Shown here in pieces: positions 8,689-16,918 of a stretch of DNA of 64,000 bases (position 1 is the stretch's first letter; each line of letters starts with the position of its first letter). The notes below the pieces were generated by a model. It had not been told where the DNA came from. It saw only the letters and a program-made list of their open reading frames with translations, and ran no database searches. A program made the translations under genes and the position numbers. Source of the DNA: Streptomyces sp. T12 (lineage in GTDB: Bacteria > Actinomycetota > Actinomycetes > Streptomycetales > Streptomycetaceae); contig NZ_CP117866.1 in assembly GCF_028736035.1 (NCBI RefSeq), positions 62,001 through 126,000 on the forward strand. Reading direction: 5' to 3'.

Positions 8689-8911
8689 TCACGCGGGCGG
8701 CTCCCCCGGCTCGTGGTCTGAACCAGAGGAGCCTGGCCGGGCCAGCCCCCAATGGGTACGCCGCTGAGCCGGCCTGAACGCCAAGTCCCCAGCCCCGGGC
8801 ATTTCACTCGGACCGAGGCCGTCACATTGCGTGTGCGTGGCCGCACCGAGACGCGTTCAGGGAGCGCCGCGCGCGGCCGATTCGATCTCAGGCCGCCAGA
8901 TGTGGAGAATC

Positions 8912-9412
8912 ATGACCATGAGCGAGAACGTGTTTTTCAAAGTTTCGGCCGGTGGCGAGGACCTCGGCCGCATCGTCTTCCGACTGTTCGACGACGTGGT
9001 GCCCAAGACCGCGCGCAACTTCCGTGAGCTGGCGACGGGCCAGCACGGGTTCGGCTACAAGGGTTCGCCCTTCCACCGGGTCATCCCGGAGTTCATGCTG
9101 CAGGGCGGTGACTTCACCAACGGCAACGGCACCGGTGGCAAGAGCATCTACGGTGAGACGTTCGCGGACGAGAACTTCCAGCTCAAGCACGACAGGCCGT
9201 TCCTGCTGAGCATGGCCAACGCGGGTCCGGGCACGAACGGCTCGCAGTTCTTCGTCACCACCGTGGTGACGCCGTGGCTGGACGGCAAGCACGTCGTCTT
9301 CGGCGAGGTCGTCGAGGGCGAGGACGTCGTCAAGGCGATCGAGGGCCTCGGCAGCCGCTCGGGCGCGACGGCCAAGAAGATCGTCATCGACGACTGCGGC
9401 GTCGTCGCCTGA
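8912..9412 (+). CDS. ppiA: Cyclophilin-type peptidyl-prolyl cis-trans isomerase
   Basis: Cytoplasmic cyclophilin of 166 residues, the usual single-domain size. Diagnostic segments are [26 protein letters not shown] and [14 protein letters not shown], which contain the catalytic Arg and the active-site Phe/His framework. It catalyses proline isomerisation during folding. ATG at 8912 or 8918 (MSENVFF) are both possible; GGAG at 8904-8907 is 10 bases from the second. No signal peptide is present. A strong hairpin follows the stop. The 223 bases before it, back to the GAF-ANTAR gene, hold no gene I can support. Confidence 0.93.
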   Translation: MTMSENVFFKVSAGGEDLGRIVFRLFDDVVPKTARNFRELATGQHGFGYKGSPFHRVIPEFMLQGGDFTNGNGTGGKSIYGETFADENFQLKHDRPFLLSMANAGPGTNGSQFFVTTVVTPWLDGKHVVFGEVVEGEDVVKAIEGLGSRSGATAKKIVIDDCGVVA

Positions 9413-9426
9413 CGACCCTGTTGCAG

Positions 9427-9452
9427 GGGGCAGGCCCTGACCGGCCTGCCCC
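9427..9452. terminator. Bidirectional terminator hairpin
   Basis: GGGGCAGGCC at 9427-9436 pairs perfectly with GGCCTGCCCC at 9443-9452 over a six-base loop. It lies between the convergent cyclophilin and dehydratase genes and would serve both. Confidence 0.75.
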
Positions 9453-9465
9453 GTCGCTGCCGCGA

Positions 9466-11181
9466 TCAGTGTGATTCGCGGCTCACCTGCGAGCCGCTGG
9501 CCCCTACGAGGAAGTCGAGATCGGCGCCGGTGTCGGCCTGGAGGACATGGTCGATGTAGAGGCGTTCCCAGCCGCGCCGGGGATCGGCGAAGCCGGCCAC
9601 GGTCGCCTTGCCGGGGGTTCTGCGGGCGAGTTCGCCGGTGGGTACGTCGACGTCGATGCGGCGGGCCTCGACGTCCAGGGTGATGAAGTCCCCCGTCCGC
9701 ACCAGTGCGAGGGGGCCGCCGGCCGCGGCCTCGGGGGCGACGTGCAGGACGACCGTTCCGTACGCCGTGCCGCTCATGCGGCCGTCGCAGACGCGGACCA
9801 TGTCGCGGACGCCCTGTTCGAGAAGCTTTTTCGGCAGAGGCATGTTGGAGACCTCGGGCATGCCCGGGTAGCCCTTGGGGCCGCAGCCGCGCAGGACGAG
9901 GACCGAGTCGGCGTCGACGTCCAGGTCCGGGTCGTCGATCCGAGCGTGGAAGTCCTCGATGGAGTCGAAGACGACGGCCCGGCCGCGGTGGCGCAGCAGG
10001 TGCGGGGAGGCTGCGGCGGGTTTGATGAGGGCGCCGTCGGGTGCGAGGTTGCCGCGCAGGACGGCGATGCCGCCCTCGGCGACCAGAGGTTCGGCGCGGG
10101 TGCGGATGACCTCGTGGTCCCAGATCGGGGCGTCGCCCAGTGCGTCGACCAACGGCTCGCCGGTGACGGTGAGCGCGTCCGGGTCGAGCAGGTCGCGGAC
10201 CTCGCGCAGGACGGCGAGCAGGCCTCCGGCGCGGTGGAAGTCCTCCATGAGGAAGCGGCCGGCCGGCTGGAGGTCCACCAGGACCGGGACGCGGGAGCCG
10301 ATGCGGTCGAAGTCGTCGAGACGGAGGTCGATGCCCAGGCGGCCCGCGATGGCCAGCAGGTGGACGACGGCGTTGGTGGAGCCGCCGATGGCGGCGAGCG
10401 CGACGATCGCGTTGTGGAAGGACGCCTTGGTGAGGATCGTCCCGGGCCGGCGGTCGGCGCCGATCATGTCTACGGCCAGGCGGCCGGTGTGGTGCGCGGC
10501 CTGAAGCAGGCGGCTGTCGGGGGCGGGGGTTCCTGCCACGCCGGGGACGACCGTGCCCAGGGCCTCGGCGACCAGGGCCATCGTGGAGGCGGTGCCCATG
10601 GTGTTGCAGTGGCCGCGGCTGCGGATCATCGCCGACTCCGAGCGGGTGAACTGCTCCTGCGAGAGCGTCCCGGCCCGCACCTCCTCCGAGAGCCGCCACA
10701 CGTCGGTGCCGCAGCCCAGCGGTGTGCCTCGGAAGGTCCCGGTGAGCATCGGACCGCCGGGTACGACTACGGCGGGCAGGTCCACCGACGCGGCGGCCAT
10801 GAGCAGCGACGGGATCGTCTTGTCGCAGCCGCCCAGCAGGACGACGCCGTCGATGGGGTTGGCCCGCAGCATCTCCTCCGTGGCCATCGCGGCCATGTTG
10901 CGCCAGAGCATGGCGGTGGGCCGTACGTTCGTCTCGCCGAGCGAGACCACGGGCAGGTCCAGTGGGATGCCGCCCGCCTCGTACACGCCGTCGCGCACCG
11001 AGGACGCGACCTCGTCGAGATGGGCGTTGCAAGGGGTCAGGTCCGAGGCCGTGTTGGCGATGGCGATCTGCGGTCGGCCGGTGAAGGCGTCGCCCGGCAC
11101 GCCCCTGCGCATCCACGCCCGGTGGATGTAGGCATTGCGGTCCTGTCCCTCGTACCACTGTGCGCTGCGCAGCCTCACCAT
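9466..11181 (-). CDS. IlvD/Edd-family dehydratase, probable sugar-acid dehydratase
   Basis: Fe-S dehydratase of 571 residues. Three cysteines expected to bind the cluster are C51 (LTPCNAHLDE), C119 (GGCDKTIPS) and C192 (HCNTMGTAST), and the family loop IGGSTNAVVHLLAIA is present. The context (divergent IclR regulator, alcohol dehydrogenase, and a KDG-type kinase and KDPG aldolase 14 kb away) favours an aldonate such as arabonate, xylonate or gluconate rather than the valine/isoleucine intermediate. GAAGAGG precedes the ATG at 11181. Only 47 bases separate it from the divergent IclR start, so that regulator probably controls it. Confidence 0.85.
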   Translation of the reverse strand: MVRLRSAQWYEGQDRNAYIHRAWMRRGVPGDAFTGRPQIAIANTASDLTPCNAHLDEVASSVRDGVYEAGGIPLDLPVVSLGETNVRPTAMLWRNMAAMATEEMLRANPIDGVVLLGGCDKTIPSLLMAAASVDLPAVVVPGGPMLTGTFRGTPLGCGTDVWRLSEEVRAGTLSQEQFTRSESAMIRSRGHCNTMGTASTMALVAEALGTVVPGVAGTPAPDSRLLQAAHHTGRLAVDMIGADRRPGTILTKASFHNAIVALAAIGGSTNAVVHLLAIAGRLGIDLRLDDFDRIGSRVPVLVDLQPAGRFLMEDFHRAGGLLAVLREVRDLLDPDALTVTGEPLVDALGDAPIWDHEVIRTRAEPLVAEGGIAVLRGNLAPDGALIKPAAASPHLLRHRGRAVVFDSIEDFHARIDDPDLDVDADSVLVLRGCGPKGYPGMPEVSNMPLPKKLLEQGVRDMVRVCDGRMSGTAYGTVVLHVAPEAAAGGPLALVRTGDFITLDVEARRIDVDVPTGELARRTPGKATVAGFADPRRGWERLYIDHVLQADTGADLDFLVGASGSQVSRESH

Positions 11182-11228
11182 GGGACCTCTTCCAGCAGTC
11201 GGTACGGAGGTCTACAGTCTGGAACGCC

Positions 11229-12053
11229 ATGGAGCATACGCAGACGTACGACGGATCGACAGCCCTCGGCGCGAACAGTCCAACTGCCGCCGACGGCAAC
11301 CGTCTTGTGGGCTCGGACCGGGTGCTGGCGGTTCTGAAGGAGCTCGCCCGGTATCCCGATGGTGTGGGGCTGGAGGAACTGACCCGGGTCGTCGCCAGTC
11401 CCAAGCCGACCGTCCACCGGGCGCTCGGCGCGCTGCGGCGGGCCGGACTGGCCGACCAGGACGTCCGCGGACGCTATGTGCTGGGGGATGATTTCCTGCG
11501 CATGGCCTTCGCCCACCACGAGGCCCGCCCCGAGCAGGTCCGTGTCCGCCCCGTACTCGAAGCGCTGGCGCACCGGTTCGGCGAGACCGCGCACTACGCG
11601 GTGCTCGACGGCCGTGAAGTCGTCTACCGCGCCAAGGTCGACCCGCCCACCGGTGCCGTCCGGCTGACGTCGACGATCGGCGGGCGCAACCCCGCCCACA
11701 CCACCGCCGTCGGAAAACTTCTGCTCGCCCGGCGGTTGGGCACGGTGGAGGAGGTCGCGGCGTGGCGGGGCGAACGGCCGCTGGAGCGTCGTACGGAACG
11801 TTCCCTGTGTACGGCCGCCGCCCTGCACGACGATCTGACGGCCACGCGCGAGCGGGGATACGGCGTCGACGACCAGGAGAACGAGACCGGGGTCAACTGC
11901 CTTGCCCTTCCTGTCTATCCGACCTCGCCCACAGTGCCCTCCGGAGCCGTGAGCGTCAGCGCGCTGGCGTACCGGACCCCGTTGGCGTCCCTCGTGCACG
12001 CCCTCGACGAGATCCGCGCCCTGCTCGGCCCGCTCGGCGAACCCCACTCCTGA
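11229..12053 (+). CDS. IclR-family transcriptional regulator
   Basis: Regulator of 274 residues. A winged helix-turn-helix spans about residues 30-85 (VLAVLKELARYPDGVGLEELTR, then KPTVHRALGALRRAGL), followed by an IclR effector-binding domain (about 100-265; ETAHYAVLDGREVVYRAKV, then ENETGVNCLALPV). ATG at 11229 is chosen because a -10-like TACAGT at 11213-11218 and the divergent dehydratase leave little room upstream; the transcript may be nearly leaderless. It probably senses a sugar acid or its keto-deoxy product and controls the dehydratase and perhaps the downstream dehydrogenase. Confidence 0.9.
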   Translation: MEHTQTYDGSTALGANSPTAADGNRLVGSDRVLAVLKELARYPDGVGLEELTRVVASPKPTVHRALGALRRAGLADQDVRGRYVLGDDFLRMAFAHHEARPEQVRVRPVLEALAHRFGETAHYAVLDGREVVYRAKVDPPTGAVRLTSTIGGRNPAHTTAVGKLLLARRLGTVEEVAAWRGERPLERRTERSLCTAAALHDDLTATRERGYGVDDQENETGVNCLALPVYPTSPTVPSGAVSVSALAYRTPLASLVHALDEIRALLGPLGEPHS

Positions 12054-12094
12054 CATGCCCTGTCCCTCACCACCCCCTCTGGAGCCGCCGTCTC

Positions 12095-13141
12095 ATGCGC
12101 GCCTTCGTCCTGACCGCGCCCGGCGCGTACGAGGTCCAGGACCTCCCGGCACCGGTGGCCGCGCCCGGTGAAGTCGTCGTCGACGTCGAGCGGGTCGGCG
12201 TGTGCGGCACCGACATGGAGTTCTTCACCGGCGCCATGGCCTACCTCCACCAAGGACACTCCTCCTACCCGATGCGGCTCGGGCACGAGTGGGCCGGGCG
12301 CGTCGCGGCGGTCGGCGAGGGCGTGGACGCCGGCTGGATCGGCCGCCGCGTCATGGGGGACACCATGCTCGGCTGCGGCAGCTGCCGCCGCTGTCTGCGG
12401 GGCCGTCAGCACGTGTGCGAGAAGCGCCAGGAGGTCGGTATACGCGGAGCGCGGGCCGGGGCCCTGGCGGAGCAACTCGCCGTACCGGCGTCCTCGTTGC
12501 ACGCCCTGCCCGACGCGGTCGACGCCGTGCTCGGCGCGCTCGTGGAGCCGGGCGGCAATGCCCTGCGCGCGGCGCGGGCGGCGGCAGTGCACGCCGGGGA
12601 CCGTGCTCTCGTGCTGGGGCCCGGGACCATCGGCCTCCTGGTCGCGCTGTTCCTGCGGGCGTCGGGCGCGGAGGTTCACCTGCTGGACCGTGCCGACAGC
12701 TCGCCCGCGTTCGCCCACGCGTTGGGCTTCGAGCACGTGTGGGACGAGCGGTCCCTGCCGGAGCTGCCCTTCGACGCGGTCGTCGACGCCACGAACGCCG
12801 CCCATCTGCCGCAGAGGGCACTGGAGTTGGTCGAACCGTCCGGTCGCGTCGTGTACATCGGGCTGGCAGGCGAGCCGAGCAGGATCGACACCCGCGCACT
12901 GGTGCTGAAGGACGTGACCGCGGTGGGTGTCCTGTCCGGCTCTCCCGGCCTGGACACCACCATCCGGGCCTACGCGACCGGAGCGGTCGACCCCAGACCC
13001 CTCGTCGCCGCCACGGTGAGCCTCGACGAGGTCGGAGCGGTGCTCGCGGGCGAACGGCCGGAGAGCGCCGGGCCCGGCCCCAAGATCCATGTGGATCCCC
13101 GATGGAGTCACGACTCCGGTGCCCGCTGCCGGCGCCCGTGA
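12095..13141 (+). CDS. Zinc-dependent medium-chain dehydrogenase
   Basis: Alcohol/polyol dehydrogenase of 348 residues. Catalytic zinc ligands are C37 (RVGVCGTD) and H64-E65 (LGHEW). The structural zinc site is C94, C97, C100 and C108 (GCGSCRRCLRGRQHVC). The NAD(P) fold has LGPGTIGLLVALF. GGAG at 12081-12084 precedes ATG at 12095. It starts 41 bases after the IclR gene in the same direction, so it belongs with the sugar-acid group, perhaps oxidising the parent sugar or polyol. Its 3' end overlaps the convergent phosphatase gene by 34 bases. Confidence 0.88.
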   Translation: MRAFVLTAPGAYEVQDLPAPVAAPGEVVVDVERVGVCGTDMEFFTGAMAYLHQGHSSYPMRLGHEWAGRVAAVGEGVDAGWIGRRVMGDTMLGCGSCRRCLRGRQHVCEKRQEVGIRGARAGALAEQLAVPASSLHALPDAVDAVLGALVEPGGNALRAARAAAVHAGDRALVLGPGTIGLLVALFLRASGAEVHLLDRADSSPAFAHALGFEHVWDERSLPELPFDAVVDATNAAHLPQRALELVEPSGRVVYIGLAGEPSRIDTRALVLKDVTAVGVLSGSPGLDTTIRAYATGAVDPRPLVAATVSLDEVGAVLAGERPESAGPGPKIHVDPRWSHDSGARCRRP

Positions 13142-14850
13142 CCGTGCACGTGGCACAGCAACAGGCATACGTCGTCGTCGTGTTCGCAGTCGTGCAGCAG
13201 GGGGTGCAGGAGTCGGTCGGCCGACGTCTCCAGGTCCTCGTCGAGTTCGGTCGGGCGAAAGCCGCCCAGTTCCTCGGCGAGGCGCCGGATACCGGGATCG
13301 ATCCCGTGGGCGCGGCGTTCCACCAGACCGTCGGTGTAGAGGGCCAGCGTCGATCCGGGCAGGAGCGGCACGGTGTGGTCGCGGATCTCCTGTTTCAGTG
13401 GGATGCCCAGCATGGCACCGGGTTTGGCGTCGAGGGTGTGGACCCGGCCGTCGGGGGTGCGCAGCACCGGTGGGGGGTGACCGGCGGCGGCCCAGGTGAG
13501 GGTGGGGTCGTCCGGGTGGAAGCGCGCGATAACCGCGGTGGCGTACAGGTCGAGGCGCAGGCGGTGCAGGAACAGATGCAGTCGCGTCAGGAGTTGGCCG
13601 GGGCTGCTGCCGTCGACGGCGTAGGCGCGCAGGGCGGTGCGCAATTGGCTCATCATCACGGCGGCGTGCAGCCCGTGCCCGGTGACGTCTCCGATGACGG
13701 TGATCAGGCTGCCGTCGGGCTGGCGGAAGGCGTCGTACCAGTCCCCGCCGATGTTCAGGCCCCGGGTGGCCGGGAGATAGCGTGCGGCCAGGGTCAGGCC
13801 GGGTGTCGTGGGCAGTTCGGTGAGCAGGGCGCGTTGCAGGGTCTCGGCGATGTCCCGGTTGTGCTCGAAGCGCCGGGCGTTCTCCAGGGCGATGCTGGCG
13901 CGTCGGGTGAGCTCGATCAGCATGACGGCGTCGTCCGCGTCCCAGCGCTCGTCGGGCGGCGACAGCGTGAGCACGCCCTGCGATGCCCGGCGGGTGAGCA
14001 GGGGGATGCACAGGAGGGGTCTGCCGGGGTCGAGGGCCGAGGGCGGCTGGTCGTCGACGCCGGGCAGGTTGCCGGGGTGGTCGGCGGCGTACTGCGGGCG
14101 GCCGCGGCGGGCCGCGAGGACGGCTGCGGCCGGATGCTGGCCGCCGCGCAGCGCGTCGTCCACGTCGTCGAACAGCCAGACGTCGACGGTGCGCGCGTAT
14201 CGCGGCACCAGCAGAGCGGGCAGCAGCCGCACGATGGCCTCGTGGTTCAGGGAGGCGGTCAGGGCGGCGCTGGCATCGGCCAGGAAGGTCAGCCGGCCGC
14301 GGGCGTTCTCCGCCTCCTTGCGGGCCTGCTGCTCGGCGTCGAAGAGGTCGCGTTGGGCGCGGCCGGCGGCGTCGAGCTCGGCGTGGAGCGCCAGTACGCC
14401 CTGGTTGGTCTGGTGGAGTTCCTCACGGTGGAAGGCGACCAGGCCCTCCTGCTCTTCGAGCCGCTCCAGCAGCAGGGCCGCGTCCTCGTCGGCGCCGAAC
14501 AGGGCCTCGGCCAGCGCAGCCGGGTCGTCGGCGGCCCGCTCGGCACCGGAGACGTCGGCGTCCTCGGCGCAGGGGACCGACGCACGCCAGGGGGGCTGCC
14601 GGTCGTCCGGGCGGCGCTTGGCCGCGGCCACCACGACGCTGAAGTCTCCCCCACCGGGTGACAGGGTCGCTGCCACGCCGACCCGCCACTCGCCTCCCTT
14701 GGTGAGGCACTGCCGCAGCTGTGCGGTGAGGGCGGCCACCAGCCGGGTGCGCTCGACGGTGGTCACTCCGCACGCGGCGGCCAGCCGCGCCGTGGCGATG
14801 CGGGCCTGCGCGGCGTCGGTGATGGTGCGGACGTGCCAGGTGCGGGTCAT
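13108..14850 (-). CDS. SpoIIE-type PP2C phosphatase with RsbT-like and GAF domains (RsbU-like)
   Basis: Protein of 580 residues. Residues 1-75 (ITDAAQARIATARLAAACG and LTKGGEWRVGVAATL) resemble the RsbT/HATPase-type domain that often caps such phosphatases. A coiled linker follows (about 125-190), then a GAF domain (about 190-335) and a PP2C/SpoIIE domain (about 345-560) with GGDWYDAF near 367 and GDVTGHGLHAAVMM. It should dephosphorylate an STAS anti-sigma antagonist such as the one at 15472. Its ATG overlaps the stop of a truncated RsbX-like gene (ATGA at 14847-14850), so it was once the distal gene of a longer operon whose head is missing. Confidence 0.88.
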   Translation of the reverse strand: MTRTWHVRTITDAAQARIATARLAAACGVTTVERTRLVAALTAQLRQCLTKGGEWRVGVAATLSPGGGDFSVVVAAAKRRPDDRQPPWRASVPCAEDADVSGAERAADDPAALAEALFGADEDAALLLERLEEQEGLVAFHREELHQTNQGVLALHAELDAAGRAQRDLFDAEQQARKEAENARGRLTFLADASAALTASLNHEAIVRLLPALLVPRYARTVDVWLFDDVDDALRGGQHPAAAVLAARRGRPQYAADHPGNLPGVDDQPPSALDPGRPLLCIPLLTRRASQGVLTLSPPDERWDADDAVMLIELTRRASIALENARRFEHNRDIAETLQRALLTELPTTPGLTLAARYLPATRGLNIGGDWYDAFRQPDGSLITVIGDVTGHGLHAAVMMSQLRTALRAYAVDGSSPGQLLTRLHLFLHRLRLDLYATAVIARFHPDDPTLTWAAAGHPPPVLRTPDGRVHTLDAKPGAMLGIPLKQEIRDHTVPLLPGSTLALYTDGLVERRAHGIDPGIRRLAEELGGFRPTELDEDLETSADRLLHPLLHDCEHDDDVCLLLCHVHGHGRRQRAPES

Positions 14851-15102
14851 GAGGAAGGGTCCGGGGGGCAGGGGCTCAGCACGACGACGGCGGTGTCGTC
14901 GCGTACCGGCCGGGCGGGGCTGCTGGCGTCCCGCACGATCGCCGCGGCGATCACGGCGGGGTCGATGGGCGACGGGTCGTGAGCGGCCGGACCGGGGCTC
15001 CAGCGGCTCGGCAGGCCGTCACTGTGCAGGACCAGGAGGCAGTCGTCCGTCCAGGTCTGCTGTTGTTGCGGCAGGTGCGTGGGGAGGTGGGTGCCGACGA
15101 TG
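14847..15102 (-). pseudogene. Truncated RsbX-like SpoIIE phosphatase (C-terminal remnant)
   Basis: A reading frame ending in TGA at 14849-14847 gives VGTHLPTHLPQQQQ, WTDDCLLVLHSDGLPSRW and, near the end, DDTAVVVLSP. This matches the last 75 or so residues of the small ATP-binding/SpoIIE proteins (RsbX-like) that sit after RsbR-RsbS-RsbT in actinobacterial stressosome operons. Everything upstream is missing: at about 15100 the sequence switches to a MarR gene on the other strand. The stop overlaps the phosphatase start in a coupling arrangement, showing that it was a real upstream operon gene. No start codon or promoter remains. Confidence 0.72.
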
Positions 15103-15448
15103 CCGGGACGGCATCAACCTGCGCATGCTCGCCGAGGCCCTCGGCTCCACGCCGCCGTCGACGGGCCGGCTGTGCGACCGCCTCCAGGCGGTGGGCTTCG
15201 TCGAACGCGGGCCCAGCGCCTCCAGCCGCCGCGAACTGCGTCTGCGGCTGAGCCGTCACGGACGGTCCTTTCTGGCGGGGCTGCGCGCACGACGCGAAGC
15301 GGCCCTGCAGTGCGTGCTGGAGCAGATGCCCGTCACGAAGCGGACTGCTCTGCTGGAAGGCCTGGAGGCGTTCTGCGCCGCGGCGTCCGCGCAGATCCGT
15401 GAAGGAAGGTCGTCGTTGCTCGCTGTCGGTGCGGTTCGCGATCGATGA
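15103..15448 (+). pseudogene. Truncated MarR-family regulator (5' end missing)
   Basis: The frame from about 15103 reads DGINLRMLAEALG, TPPSTGRLCDRLQAVGF and RLSRHGRSFLAGLRARREA, that is the recognition helix, wing and C-terminal helix of a MarR regulator, ending at TGA 15448. The first 40 or so residues, the start codon and any promoter are absent. The sequence to the left belongs to an RsbX-like gene on the minus strand. A rescue start at ATG 15124 would lack the first helices needed for dimerisation, so function is doubtful. Confidence 0.7.
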
Positions 15449-15471
15449 ACTGCCTTTCTGAGACGGGGCCT

Positions 15472-15873
15472 TCACCCCTCCGTCGGGGCCGGAGGCTCGG
15501 GGTCCGCCGATCCCGAATCCGCGACGGCGAGCGCCTCCTCGGCACTCCCCACGATCGGGACGGTGATGCTGACACCGGTGAGGTCCAGGATCCGCCGGAC
15601 GGCGGGCGCCGGGGAGATGACGTACACACCGCCCGGAATCTCCCGCACCTCCTGATAGGCCCGCAGGATGATGTTCATGCCGGACGAGTCCATGAAGGGC
15701 ACGTCGGCGATGTCGAGCAGGAAGTGGCGTCGGCCGTGGTGGAGCTGATTCGCCAGGTGATGCTGCAACTCGGTGGCTGTATCCATGTCCAGGTCGCCCT
15801 CGACCGTGAGCAGCACGGCGTCCTCACGGGGCAGTTCCACCTTGATCGACAAGGGATTCTGGGCAACGGACAC
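15472..15873 (-). CDS. STAS-domain anti-sigma factor antagonist
   Basis: STAS protein of 133 residues, RsbV/SpoIIAA type. The core VEGDLDMDTATELQHHL is followed by LDIADVPFMDSSGMNIIL, whose DSSG contains the serine normally phosphorylated by an RsbW-type kinase. GTG at 15873 follows GGGAGG by five bases, so the longer in-frame beginning is rejected. When dephosphorylated by a SpoIIE phosphatase it should bind an anti-sigma kinase and release a sigma factor. Candidate partners are next door: the kinase at 16120, the sigma factors at 16919 and 18186 and the phosphatase at 13108. Confidence 0.9.
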   Translation of the reverse strand: MSVAQNPLSIKVELPREDAVLLTVEGDLDMDTATELQHHLANQLHHGRRHFLLDIADVPFMDSSGMNIILRAYQEVREIPGGVYVISPAPAVRRILDLTGVSITVPIVGSAEEALAVADSGSADPEPPAPTEG

Positions 15874-16014
15874 AAGTACCTCCCATAGGCGTTGACGATC
15901 GGGACGGGTGCCCCGACGGACGGATTTGATGCATCGTGGGGGCGACACTCCTGTCGTGACTCCTGTCGTGCCGGCTCGGCGCGCTGACGACCGTCCGTCG
16001 ATGCGTTCGCCCGC

Positions 16015-16039
16015 CTACCCCCGAATCTCCCCAGCACAC
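16015..16039 (-). promoter_or_regulatory. SigB-type promoter candidate for the STAS gene
   Basis: Read on the minus strand this is GTGT, a 15-base spacer, and GGGTAG, close to the GTTT-N15-GGGTAT pattern of Streptomyces SigB-family promoters. It lies 142 bases upstream of the STAS start and would place the antagonist under stress sigma control. Confidence 0.4.
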
Positions 16040-16119
16040 TGCCCGAAGAGCGGTTTGGCGGCCGGTCGACTGGTCACGCGAAGAGGGAGAACTCCTCGCC
16101 TCGGTCAGGGAGCGAAAGG

Positions 16120-16590
16120 ATGAATGACAAGTACCGGACCGGCGCCACCAAGAGCCCTGCGGGCGCGGGCCGTGTGCGCCACGGATCGCTGAGTCCGGCC
16201 GAGGCACGCGGAGCCGTGCGGCGGGTCCTGTCCGAACAGTCGCGCGCACGCGGTACCGCGTGCGGGCCGGACACGCTCTCCGACGCGTTGCTGGTGGCAT
16301 CGGAACTGACGACCAACGCGATGCTGCACGGCGGCGGCGTCACCGGCTTCGACGTCGAGGTCGTCGGCCAAAACCTGTACCTGTCCGTCAGCGACCGGGA
16401 GCGGCGCCGGCCGGTCGCCGTGGACTCGGTCGACCGTCACGGACGGCACCGCTGCGGAGGCCGCGGCTGGCCGATCGTGTGCCGACTGTCCCGGACCGTG
16501 CTGGTGTCGGACCTCCCGGCCGGCGGCAAGCGCATCACGGCGGTGATTGCCCTGCCGGCACAGTGCCGATACCGGGTCGGCGGAAGCTGA
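16120..16590 (+). CDS. RsbW-like anti-sigma ATP-binding kinase
   Basis: HATPase_c_2 protein of 156 residues. The N box is SDALLVASELTTNAMLHGG, with E and N for ATP/Mg binding, then VSDRERRRP and CGGRGWPIV (G boxes). Such proteins are anti-sigma factors or serine kinases of STAS antagonists. AAAGG precedes ATG at 16120. The opening residues are basic and probably disordered. It is transcribed divergently from the STAS gene and lies next to sigma factor genes, so it is a candidate anti-sigma for one of them; which one cannot be decided from sequence. Confidence 0.85.
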   Translation: MNDKYRTGATKSPAGAGRVRHGSLSPAEARGAVRRVLSEQSRARGTACGPDTLSDALLVASELTTNAMLHGGGVTGFDVEVVGQNLYLSVSDRERRRPVAVDSVDRHGRHRCGGRGWPIVCRLSRTVLVSDLPAGGKRITAVIALPAQCRYRVGGS

Positions 16591-16702
16591 CGCGGATGGG
16601 ACCAGACCCTGACGGGACCTGACCCGGGCCGGACGGGACCAGGCCCGGACGAGCCGATGGCCACCGGGCCGAGCGGACAGACGGAACGAACGGACCAGGG
16701 AA

Positions 16703-16803
16703 CGGACGGACCGACGGCCACCGGGCCGAGCAGACGGGACGAGCGGACGGACCGACGGCCACCGGGCCGAGCAGACGGGACGAGCGGACGGACCGACGGC
16801 CGC
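16703..16803. repeat. 41-bp tandem repeat, about 2.5 copies
   Basis: Two exact 41-bp copies (16703-16743 and 16744-16784) are followed by a partial third to 16803. Degenerate copies extend left to about 16650. The unit starts CGGACGGACCGACGGCCACC. A 41-bp unit shifts frame at each copy, so it is not coding. It lies in the 328-base gap between the kinase (stop 16590) and the convergent sigma gene (stop 16919); I see no gene there. Confidence 0.85.
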
Positions 16804-16918
16804 GGCGCGCCTCGGCCCGCGCCCGCACCACCTCGGCCGACACCGTTCAGGCGACCCGGCCGACGCGACTCAGCTGCTGACGGCGGGACGAACCGGCCGG
16901 AACCGCAGCCCCCCCTGC

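Noticed and set aside
8752..8760. GGGTAC as a SigB-type -10 before the cyclophilin gene
   Set aside because: No GTTT-like element at 14-16 bases upstream and it is about 150 bases from the gene.
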